64,000 nucleotides of DNA, from the NCBI GenBank assembly GCA_938743325.2, contig OW568867.1, positions 434,001 to 498,000 of the forward strand. Reading direction: 5' to 3'. The notes under the pieces were generated by a model. The model searched no databases and was not told the origin of the DNA. It saw only the letters and a list, made by a program, of their open reading frames with translations. This stretch comes from Pycnococcus provasolii. Its lineage: Eukaryota > Chlorophyta > Pseudoscourfieldiophyceae > Pseudoscourfieldiales > Pycnococcaceae. The translations under genes and the position numbers were made by a program. Of this stretch, positions 56,903 to 64,000 are shown piece after piece. Numbering within the stretch: the first letter of the stretch is position 1; each line of letters starts with the position of its first letter.

Positions 56903-57829
56903 ATGGCGCTCGTGCCTCGTCGCATCGTTGTGTCGCGCAGTGTCCCAGTGGTCGCCAGTGCTCCTGCAGGTAAGTGCAGGGTTATTAGTAGTAAAGCTGC
57001 TCGTCTGCTCGTCTGTCGGGCGTCTTCCACCTCCACCAATGCTGCAGCAGGACCTCGCATCGACCCCGCGACCGTCGAAAAGCTGCCAAGCCACGCGTGG
57101 TGGCCGGAACGACTCGCGAAACTCCAAGCCAGCGATGCCGTCTCCGTGGTGGGGCCGCAGGAGGCGTACGACATGTACAAGGAGGGTAAGGCGAAAATTG
57201 TCGACGTGAGAGGTGAGGTGGACTTTGAGGAGAGCCGCATCGAAGGGTCGGAGAGCCTGCCGTACCTCATCGCGGATAAAAACAAGGCGAGGTGGTTCGT
57301 TGGCATGATGCTCTGCACCAAGGGCGGTTTCAAAGGACGCAACGACGACTTCGTGGCTCAGTTCGAGCAGAGATTTCCTGACAAGAAGGCGCCTGTGCTC
57401 GTCGCGTGCCGTCGTGGAGGGGAGCTCGGCGGAACGCCGGTGACGCGTGGCGACGACGGCAGGCTGGTGTATCCCGAGGGTGCGACGTCGTACGTCGACC
57501 CGACGCAAAGCCAAAGTATGTATGCGTGCTACGAACTCATGCAGGCTGGCTACGAGGATTTGAGAATTATCGACGGAGGGATTGTGGGGTGGTTCTACGA
57601 CGAGCTGCCGTACGAGGACAACCCGTTCGACTTTAAGTTTCATCCCACCATCTTGCCAGGTATCGTGTTTCAGCTTGTTGTCGTGGAGTTTGCCGTCGTG
57701 CAGGCAAACTTGAAGTTTGCTTCGCAGCATCCAGAGTACGGCGTTCCCATTTACTACAAGTGGATGGACGCTATCAGTGCAATGCTTTCGGGTGGTGGTG
57801 GTGGTGGTGGTGGTGGTGGTGGAATGTAA
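56903..57829 (+). CDS. Rhodanese-domain protein, probably plastid-targeted
   Basis: The protein has 308 residues from ATG 56903. A transit-like leader of about 50 residues is basic, Ser/Val-rich and acid-free, ending VCRAS, a common chloroplast cleavage context. The rhodanese domain (about residues 80-240) has AKIVDVRGEVDFEESRI and the active-site loop VACRRGGELGG, with Cys at about residue 168; the CRRGGE loop suggests sulfur- or phosphate-type anion binding. A C-terminal extension of about 65 residues (PGIVFQLVVVEFAVVQANL) is hydrophobic and may lie on a membrane. It ends with ten or more Gly from a GGT microsatellite. The domain catalyses sulfur transfer in the family; the acceptor here is unknown. 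It is convergent with the selenoprotein-like gene. Confidence 0.85.
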   Translation: MALVPRRIVVSRSVPVVASAPAGKCRVISSKAARLLVCRASSTSTNAAAGPRIDPATVEKLPSHAWWPERLAKLQASDAVSVVGPQEAYDMYKEGKAKIVDVRGEVDFEESRIEGSESLPYLIADKNKARWFVGMMLCTKGGFKGRNDDFVAQFEQRFPDKKAPVLVACRRGGELGGTPVTRGDDGRLVYPEGATSYVDPTQSQSMYACYELMQAGYEDLRIIDGGIVGWFYDELPYEDNPFDFKFHPTILPGIVFQLVVVEFAVVQANLKFASQHPEYGVPIYYKWMDAISAMLSGGGGGGGGGGGM

Positions 57830-58074
57830 ATGAAAAAAAAAAAACCGATGACGAATCAGTTTTTACAAAGTGCTTTTGGTTTTTCTTTGTTGTGTGTTGG
57901 TTTTTGCGCAACTGCCTTTTAATTTTTTTTTCAGGTCCTCGGGCTGGCCACACACGGAAGTCTTCCGTGTGTAGATTATGTGTGGATTTCGCAGACACCG
58001 GGGCCGTCACATATGGCGGCGCATCACCAAAAACAAACCAAACAAACAAAAAACGCAACAAAAAAAGACGCACT
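57830..58074 (-). promoter_or_regulatory. 3' UTR of the selenoprotein candidate; possible structured element
   Basis: On the minus strand after the TAA, GTTTGTTTTTG (58038-58028) can pair at 10 of 11 positions with CAAAAACCAAC (57906-57896). The sequence right after the first strand is GTGA (58027-58024), the position of a SECIS core. Inside is a second strong hairpin, ACACACGG-AAGACTT-CCGTGTGT (about 57951-57973). I could not find the matching GA on the 3' side, so this is a candidate region and not a demonstrated SECIS. Confidence 0.3.
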
Positions 58075-58776
58075 TTAGAGGTTGGACTCCTTCGCGAGCT
58101 GCTTGAGGATGGCAACGCGCTGCTTCACCCACTGCTTCAGGTCGGGTTTCATGCTTCCGTCTCCCATCTTGCTCAGGCGAGCAAGCTGCTTCGAGACTTC
58201 GGAGTCGCTCGCCTTGCTCATTTTCTCGACGAACTCCTTCTCCTTGTCCGTGCACCCGTCGTGGGTTTTGATGTTGCACAGCGAGGCTCCGGACACCTCG
58301 ACAACGTAGTCCTCCATGCGTCCTTCGTCGCCGAGTTCGTCGCACATGGCCATGCCTTCGTGCTTTTTAGGATACGGCGCACCTCCGTACCCCGTTTCCT
58401 TGTTGTAGTACCGGATGGTGGGCCAGCCACCCGCTCCTGGGTTCTGCGGCGTACCGTGCGACTCCGTCACGCGGTTTTCGCTGAGGATGACATCCCCAAA
58501 CTCCACCGACGGGTTGTGCGCATACTTCTTCGTAATTGCATTCCACGCCGGCGCCTGCTTGCGTCATCAGCCTCAGCCTGCCGAGGCGATGTAGCGCACC
58601 ATGAGCGTTTTGCCCGCGTCGACGACGCGTGAGACTTCCGCATCCATGGTGGAGGTTGAGAGGGGGAGCACGTAGTCACCGACGCCAGGGTTGGGGATGG
58701 ACGCCATGACTGACGAAGATGTCATGACGCTCATGAGAACGAAGGGCGACAGACCCAGCACGAAACGAGGCAGCAT
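58075..58776 (-). CDS. Thioredoxin/PDI-like selenoprotein candidate with Sec-Gly-Sec-Sec active site
   Basis: The frame from ATG 58776 (context CCACCATGC) to TAA 58075 is 233 codons, interrupted only by three TGA codons at 58575-58573, 58569-58567 and 58566-58564 (codons 68, 70, 71). A signal peptide (MLPRFVLGLSPFVLMSV) leads to a thioredoxin-like fold. The stretch KTLMVRYIASAG-U-G-U-U-RKQAPAW corresponds to PDI's VxFYAPWCGHCKxxAPxW, so the TGA codons sit where CGHC belongs. It continues NAITKKYAHNPSVEFGDV and GGWPTIRYYN, the latter containing the cis-Pro loop. The helical C-terminal 80 residues are Lys-rich. All in-frame stops are TGA and clustered at one functional site, while both flanks keep the same frame, which argues for Sec insertion over decay. 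It is probably an ER or secreted oxidoreductase. Confidence 0.8.
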
Positions 58777-59432
58777 GGTGGCGCAGGAAGACCAACGCTA
58801 CCCGGTACCTGCTCTGCTCGAGCGAGAATGACAAGTACACCGAGGAAAGAACAGGGGAGGGGGGTGGTGAGGTGGGGGCAGAGAGGGGCCGGGGGGGACA
58901 CGACCGACCGTTGTTGCCAGTGCCCAGTACTGGGGTGGAACTTTCACATCAACATCACATCACAGGAAGGATTTTCAGGAGAGAGATCGATCGATCTGCG
59001 TCATCAAGTCATGGCAAGAATCCCCTTTGGCAGTTTGGGCTGGGTGGGGTTTGCCGTTAGACTACCACGATGGTGGTATTTAGTTGGTAGAACTGAAAGA
59101 TCTTTTCTTTTCTCTCTCGTACTGTGCCGGCAGCCTGCCTGAGCTGAGAGATGAGTGGGGATCAGAAGTGGGGATCCGCCTGTTGGCCCTACGATAATGA
59201 ACTTACAAAAACAGCGGCCGCGAAGTTGCGAGCTATAGCTTGACCACCTTCATGAGCGTGATGCAACACCGGCCGCGAACTTGCATTCTTGCAATTTGCG
59301 ATTGTCTTGCAAGCTCTTGCGAGTGAACGGACGGTGACTGGGAATCCACCGGATGATCGGGGATGACTTTTCGCGCCACGCGCCTCATCAAACCGTGACA
59401 GATTCGTTCCTTTTTTTTTTCATTTAACTTGA
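58777..59432. other. Divergent intergenic region, about 0.65 kb
   Basis: Promoters of the selenoprotein candidate (minus) and the BTB gene (plus) should lie here. It contains a GGGG-rich stretch at 58850-58900 and copy B of the dispersed repeat (59238-59274). A T10 run (59411-59420) comes shortly before the BTB start. No gene was recognised. Confidence 0.5.
59238..59274 (-). repeat. Dispersed repeat, copy B
   Basis: Reverse complement of 6603-6639 with two mismatches in 37 bp; see copy A. Confidence 0.75.
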
Positions 59433-61082
59433 ATGCCCGCTCCTCCAAGTCCTCCGGAGGGCAACGACTCCGTCCTCGTCGTCTCCGCACTCAACGCGAA
59501 GCAGGTCTCCGAGCGCAAACTCATGGAGGCGCACGAGCGCGGTGATGTGGTTGACGTCGAAGGAACGAGAAGGCATTTCGATATATTGGCGAAACATACG
59601 CGCAAGATGCTCGAAACGGGGGCGCTCGCAGACGTGACGGTGACCCTGCAGCGCAAGACGTGGAAGTTGCACCGCATGCAGCTTGCCGTGGGATGCACGT
59701 TCTTTGCAGACCGACTCAATGCGAAAGCAGCCAGTGCCAGTGCCAGTGCCGATCGCGTGGAACTCGACAAGGATTGCGTGCCTGGCGGAAAGAGTGCGTT
59801 CGACGCTTGCGTCAAGCACATGTACATGCACGAAGCTGTGGTGAAAACGATCAAGGCGGATGAACTGCCAGCCCTTGCAGCTGCGGCTTCGGTGCTCGGT
59901 GTGGACGAAGGAGCGCTTGAGGCGCAGGTGCTGAGCGAGTTGAAGGAGAGGCTCAAGAGCGCTAGCTGGAAGGACACCGCGCTCGTGCTTGCAGCGGCTT
60001 CGGAGACGCGCGTGAGGGAGCTCGCGCCTGCATGCGCATCAGTCGCCAGCGGTCGCATCGTATCGCTTGTGATGGACGGGTCGAGCGCGTCGGAGAAGGT
60101 CGACGGCGTTGACTTGCCAAGCGTGCTCGTGCAGATGGGAGACGCCGCGCACGAGTTGCTTGACAAGCCGAAGTGGGAGAACAAGCCCTCTCGCAGGTCC
60201 TGGTGGGCGCTTACTATTCTCACGTACTCCAGCAGCGATAAGCTCGTGGCTTGGGCGACCAGTGGCAGGCTCGAGGCCATTTCCAAGATGATTTGCGTGA
60301 AAGACGCGAAAGCCTCGCTGTGGGAGTGCATCGCACGGGTTTTCGACTGCGCTTCGGATGACGCAAAGCAGGCGGCGTTCCACAACAAGAAAGGGAAGAA
60401 GAGGAAGCTGGACGACTACAAGTGGGATGGCGCGTTGCAGAGCCTCATTGATCTTGGCGCAGAATCAATCTTGCTGAAGTGCGAGCCATCGGCGGACAGC
60501 ATTCCCGTGGAGGCTGTGCTCGCGATGGAAAGGAAAGCTCGCGCCAAATTGGAAAGTCGTCTGAGTGGGGTCGAGACTCGCCTCGCAACTTCACAGGGGG
60601 AAGTCAGCAAACTGAAGGTTAAATTGAGTTCGAAATCGCACGGCAAATTAATGGCAGAATTAGAACTCGATCGCGCCGAGTCAAAAGTCGAGCGCCTCAC
60701 GACGACAACTATAAATGCAATTGACTTCGTTGGTGACGAGTCTACGGCACTGCCGATATCTTGGTACAAGCAATGCAAATCAGGGCTTCCTTGGAAATTC
60801 AGTGTGGAAGAGGAGGATGATAATCATCTCGGGTTGTACGTCATGCCGTATATTGAATGGTCAAGTTCCGAAGAAGTTGCTGTCAAGGCTAGAGTCACTC
60901 TTTCTTCACCTATGGCATGCCATGGCACATCGGAAGATACATTTACGCATGAGTGGAAACACGGCAAAAATTCGATGCTTCGAGGGTATGGACGCGCTAA
61001 ATTCTTCCCCAAAAACGTCTTGTCTGATTCGCGCTGTGCCACAGATTTCTTCACAGCAACCATTGAGGTGCTTCTTGATTAA
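59433..61082 (+). CDS. BTB-domain protein with C-terminal MATH-like domain
   Basis: The protein has 549 residues from ATG 59433. A BTB/POZ domain lies at about residues 55-180: ALADVTVTLQRKTWKLHRMQ is the typical first strand-helix unit and FDACVKHMYMHEAV the later helix. A BACK-like helical middle follows (about 185-330), then a coiled coil (about 355-430, KLESRLSGVETRLATSQGEV). The C-terminal 120 residues (KFSVEEEDDNHLGLYVMPYI, MLRGYGRAKFFPKNVL) look like a MATH/TRAF fold, which usually precedes BTB; here the order is reversed. BTB-MATH proteins act as Cullin-3 substrate adaptors. The MATH call is moderate, the BTB call good. Confidence 0.78.
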   Translation: MPAPPSPPEGNDSVLVVSALNAKQVSERKLMEAHERGDVVDVEGTRRHFDILAKHTRKMLETGALADVTVTLQRKTWKLHRMQLAVGCTFFADRLNAKAASASASADRVELDKDCVPGGKSAFDACVKHMYMHEAVVKTIKADELPALAAAASVLGVDEGALEAQVLSELKERLKSASWKDTALVLAAASETRVRELAPACASVASGRIVSLVMDGSSASEKVDGVDLPSVLVQMGDAAHELLDKPKWENKPSRRSWWALTILTYSSSDKLVAWATSGRLEAISKMICVKDAKASLWECIARVFDCASDDAKQAAFHNKKGKKRKLDDYKWDGALQSLIDLGAESILLKCEPSADSIPVEAVLAMERKARAKLESRLSGVETRLATSQGEVSKLKVKLSSKSHGKLMAELELDRAESKVERLTTTTINAIDFVGDESTALPISWYKQCKSGLPWKFSVEEEDDNHLGLYVMPYIEWSSSEEVAVKARVTLSSPMACHGTSEDTFTHEWKHGKNSMLRGYGRAKFFPKNVLSDSRCATDFFTATIEVLLD

Positions 61083-61146
61083 GATTACAGTAATTGAGTA
61101 CGGAAGTACAATTAAGTAATAATGTTACATTCCATGGACCCAAAAT

Positions 61147-61668
61147 TCACGTGGACGTCGTATCGGCCAGCGGATTCGAAACGTACGAGCTCCGCGTTCG
61201 CCCATCTCGAGAAGAACCACTGGTCAAACTCGTCGTGGCAGGAGCGGTGGTCGTTGTAGACGACGGCGCGAAGAAGTTAGAAAGCTCTACCAAAGAGTCG
61301 TGACGATCGCGGTCAACGAGCGGGTTCAAACCTCCGGCAAGCGTCATAGCTGGGCCACGCATCGGATTGAAGCTTCCGAGGTCAAAGTCAGCAGACGTCA
61401 TCGTCATCGTATCGCCATAGAAGAGTGCTTCATTAGCAAGATCCCCTTCCTCCTGCTCTCCGCGACCATCCAATCGTTGTGACGAGCTTGCTCGCAACAC
61501 GCACATAAGAGAAATGGCGATGCCAACCACGAGCGCGCATGGAAGGAGCAGTCTTGTTCTGTTCATGAGCAATATGCCAATTGCTTTTTTTAAGATATGA
61601 TAAGTGATGCGCGTGTGCGTGCGCATATTCAGAATGCACCGGACGTCTCTCAAGGGCCTCATCACCAT
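61147..61668 (-). CDS. Small single-pass membrane protein, function unknown
   Basis: The longest ATG frame starts at 61668 (173 residues). The ATG at 61566 (MNRTRLLLPCALVVGIAIS, 139 residues) gives a cleaner signal anchor and is the likelier start. The transmembrane helix is followed by a polar stretch with SSSQRLDGRGEQ, a Met/Thr phrase and a Ser/Thr-rich end. No domain is recognised. It lies 65 bp from and convergent to the BTB gene. Confidence 0.5.
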   Translation of the reverse strand: MVMRPLRDVRCILNMRTHTRITYHILKKAIGILLMNRTRLLLPCALVVGIAISLMCVLRASSSQRLDGRGEQEEGDLANEALFYGDTMTMTSADFDLGSFNPMRGPAMTLAGGLNPLVDRDRHDSLVELSNFFAPSSTTTTAPATTSLTSGSSRDGRTRSSYVSNPLADTTST

Positions 61669-61991
61669 ATTCCCTAACTCAATAAGAGAGACGAATAATT
61701 AATTGGGCATTGTGTTTGTTTTGTTTTTGTTTTTATTGTACTTCAAGTGTTACAGGAGGAGCTTTTACAAATTTTTATTCATTTTTTGGTGTACATATAT
61801 AGTTCTTGTTGTACACAGAAGCAAAATTCCTCGAGAAGGATAAACACAAGTACGCAAGTAGACCCCAAACCACCGAAAAGCATCACCACAGCCACTTTCG
61901 CTCCGCCACCACCATTTGTTTTTCTTTCGTTTTGTTGGATTCAAAAAGATAGCGCGGGTATGGTGAGCTAGTGTTGAGCAAGTGTGTGCCT
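61669..61991. other. Intergenic region, about 0.3 kb
   Basis: AT-rich sequence between two minus-strand genes, with T-rich runs at about 61715-61740. It should contain the 3' UTR of the small basic protein gene and the promoter of the membrane protein gene. No other feature seen. Confidence 0.4.
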
Positions 61992-62306
61992 TTAGGCGGC
62001 GAGGGCCTCCAGCGCCTTGCGCTCCTTCTTCGAGAGCTTGTTCTGCGTGAGGCCCTTGGCCGCCATGTCACGGCGTCTCGCCTCCTCGCGCTTCGCCTCC
62101 TTGGCAGCGCGACGCTCAGCCTTGCGAGCCTGCTTCGCGCGCTCGGTGTTGACGAGCTCCTCGATCTTGGAGTTCACAGTGACGGCGCGGAATGCGTCAA
62201 ATCCTGGTCCGTTTTTCAGCTCCGCCATCTGCGTGGGTGTCAGTTCGGAGAACTTGGCCACCTCGAAGTTGGTGTTGTTGTTGGCGGAGAAGGCGTCGAC
62301 ACTCAT
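61992..62306 (-). CDS. Small basic helical protein, paralogue A
   Basis: The protein has 104 residues from ATG 62306. The N-terminal third contains KFSELTPTQMAELKNGPGF. The rest is a long charged helix rich in Ala, Lys, Arg and Glu (RKAERRAAKEAKREEARRR) ending LTQNKLSKKERKALEAL. It is about 85 percent identical to the product of 63682-63981, in opposite orientation 1.4 kb away. No known domain; a nucleic-acid- or ribosome-associated role is possible from charge alone. Stop TAA. Confidence 0.75.
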   Translation of the reverse strand: MSVDAFSANNNTNFEVAKFSELTPTQMAELKNGPGFDAFRAVTVNSKIEELVNTERAKQARKAERRAAKEAKREEARRRDMAAKGLTQNKLSKKERKALEALAA

Positions 62307-63681
62307 CTATTGTTGATAATATAGTGTGATTGCATTGTGAGAAGATAAGATGAGAGAATATAGTCTGCAGGGTTTTGATTTGTTTTGATTTGGTTGCAAA
62401 AAAAGGAGGGGAGCAGTGCAAGAAGCAAAGAAACACGAACGTGTTAAGACAAGCTTAAGGACATACCTGGCTAGATTGAAAGGTTAAGGTAAAGTAAGAA
62501 GAAAAGGGGAAGTAGGTACGTAAGAAGTTGATTGCAGAGCAAAGAATGAAGCTTAGAAGGATGGAGATGCCGGGAGCGAGGCCGAGGAGGGGCGAGGCCG
62601 AGGAGGAGAGGCGAAGAGGCACACTCCTCCTCCCAGTCACCAGTGCCAGTGGTGTGTGAGGCTGACAGCGCGAAGCATGGCCTGTGGTAACGGGTATCCA
62701 CCTTCTTGATCTGGATTCCGCTCACACTTTGGTTTGCTTTTTCCACAAATGACTCACTCCAAAGGTTTCTTTTTCCTGGCATTTTGCGAATAAATTGCCT
62801 CGGCAACTTGCAAGTTTTCCTGTTGTTTCATGGGTGGGTTTTGGTGGCGATGCATCCACATTCCATGGCATTTTTTGCATGCTCGCTATTCCGTAGCCTA
62901 TTTGGCATGCTTGCCATGGCCATTTTGGTCCTCTGTCAGTCTTTGACTCTTTGTACGCATTTTCCGTGGAATTTCTCCAAAACGCGTCAACCTCCGAAAA
63001 AAGGGGGCAATCTTCGCGATAATGCCTACGTGGAATCGCTGAATATCTCATCGACAGCGAGAACACGGAAGAGAAGGGGACACGTGACAGGTATCCATGT
63101 CATCCGCAGTGACAGGTCAGACGCGACGCGCTCCTTCCAGACATCTCTTTCTGTCTTTCCCCTCGCTTCTCTCCACACAGTTACTTTATGTGATGGAAGA
63201 AGGATAAGAACGGATCCATAGTTCCATACCGGTCGGTAAAGTAGAAAGGAAGAGCGGTGCGCGTCGTCGCGACGTCGCCACTCGCCCGCCCCCAAGGAGT
63301 TGTCCTAAATTGTTTTATGATCCAAGTTTTTCGCATACATGGTTGTGTGACTCCATCCATAAACTAGTTCTCTACGATAGTTAAGGTCAGACGGGTGAGA
63401 CGAGGGGCCTCGTCGTGCTTCTCTTACAGTACAGTAGTCTCTTGAGTGGTAAGAAGGGTTCAGAAGGTCGTTTCCAGTCGTTAACAGATACAGTAGATTC
63501 CGAGAGAGAGAAGAAAAACTCTGACGTGTCGTTGTCCGTGTAGAAAGAACCTCCACTGGCCTTCTCCTCCCTCCTCCTCCTCTCTCCCCATCACCACGCG
63601 CTCCATCCCATCCTTTCCTTCATTCTTACCCCTTCATCACAACAGACTTCACAGACCCTCTTTGATATTCCAACACACACC
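62307..63681. other. Head-to-head intergenic region between the two paralogues, about 1.4 kb
   Basis: Divergent promoter region of the two small basic protein genes. A GAGGAGGGGCGAGGCC repeat is at about 62580-62612. A plus-strand open stretch at 62706-63221 has no ATG at its start and no recognised motif, so no gene is called. CT-rich sequence at 63560-63590 just upstream of paralogue B looks like its 5' UTR. Confidence 0.5.
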
Positions 63682-63981
63682 ATGGAGACTCTGAAAGATA
63701 CCAAGTTCACCGTCGGCAAGTTCTCCGACCTCACACCCACGCAGATGGCGGAGCTGAAAGACGGACCAGGATTTGATGCCTTCCGTGCCGTGGCGGTGAA
63801 CTCCAAGATCGAGACGCTCGTCAACGCCGAGCGCGAGAAGCAGGCTCGCAAGGCTGAGCGTCGCGCTGCCAAGGAGGCGAAGCGCGAGGAGGCGAGACGC
63901 CGCGACGCGGCGGCCAAGGGCCTCACGCAGAACAAACTCTCGAAGAAGGAGCGCAAGGCGCTCGAGGCGCTCGAGGCTTGA
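63682..63981 (+). CDS. Small basic helical protein, paralogue B
   Basis: The protein has 99 residues from ATG 63682 (context CACCATGG). It shares SDLTPTQMAELKDGPGFDAF, the basic helix and LTQNKLSKKERKALEAL with paralogue A; only the first 15 residues differ strongly. The strong start context and CT-rich leader suggest high expression. Function unknown. Confidence 0.75.
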   Translation: METLKDTKFTVGKFSDLTPTQMAELKDGPGFDAFRAVAVNSKIETLVNAEREKQARKAERRAAKEAKREEARRRDAAAKGLTQNKLSKKERKALEALEA

Positions 63982-64000
63982 GAGTGTGCTTTAGAAAAAA

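Noticed and set aside
56970-57050. Possible in-frame intron in the rhodanese gene (GTAAGT to GCAG)
   Set aside because: The region reads through as ordinary transit-peptide sequence with a VCRAS cleavage context. Splicing (78 or 81 nt) cannot be excluded without RNA data, but it is not needed.
58564-58575. Reading the TGA cluster as ordinary nonsense mutations in a pseudogene
   Set aside because: Both flanks stay in one frame with full fold motifs, no TAA/TAG or frameshift occurs, and the TGA codons replace exactly the redox motif.
62706-63221. Possible plus-strand gene between the small basic paralogues
   Set aside because: The open frame has no ATG at its start, no motif, and competing frames on the other strand; it is more likely promoter sequence.

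Overview
The window is nuclear DNA from a eukaryote with a compact, gene-dense, intron-poor genome. Nearly every gene is one long uninterrupted frame, neighbours are a few hundred bases apart, and TAA, TAG and TGA all serve as stops. Chromatin and nuclear proteins (JmjC, bromodomain/GNAT, GATA, KH), a NOX/ferric-reductase enzyme, an ABCC transporter, a GT31 glycosyltransferase and a GT5 starch synthase with a transit-like leader point to a photosynthetic protist. A small marine green alga is my best guess; this is inference, not proven. Starts were placed at the first in-frame ATG rather than at upstream near-cognate codons.

Layout. 1-13.4 kb: secreted FG-GAP protein (minus, cut by the window edge), cystatin-like secreted protein, stand-alone CULT-domain protein, type II membrane histidine phosphatase with a Thr-rich stalk, NOX/ferric reductase, myristoylable C2 protein. 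13.6-20.6 kb: a TIR-like/NACHT/14xWD40 NLR-type receptor and a divergent protein with 39-residue repeats. 20.66-23.33 kb: two apparently identical 913-bp arms in inverted orientation, separated by 843 bp. Each arm carries a tRNA-like Pol III unit and the promoter plus first codons of a JmjC gene; only the right copy continues into the whole gene. 25-31.7 kb: vWA-Hint protein, GATA factor, a gene fragment truncated against telomere-like repeats, GT31 transferase. 31.9-41.3 kb: starch synthase, GAT-like adaptor, broken ankyrin gene, pyruvate-kinase homologue with altered active-site residues, LRR protein. 41.5-54.4 kb: ABCC transporter, plastid-type WD40 protein, GNAT-bromodomain-AP2-like protein, SAP-KH-KH-WW protein, remnant of a Cys/His zinc-repeat gene. 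54.9-64 kb: secreted serine beta-lactamase-like protein, plastid rhodanese, a thioredoxin/PDI-like gene with three in-frame TGA codons exactly at its redox site, BTB-MATH-like protein, small membrane protein, and an inverted pair of small basic paralogues.

Most important observation: the minus-strand gene at 58075-58776 is best read as a selenoprotein with a Sec-Gly-Sec-Sec active site, which ordinary gene finders would split or miss. Second are the NLR-type receptor with highly uniform WD40 repeats and the young inverted duplication. Short TTAGGG/CCCTAA arrays recur in several promoters and at one truncation junction. The genes do not form one pathway; this is ordinary chromosomal mixture with several unusual individual genes.
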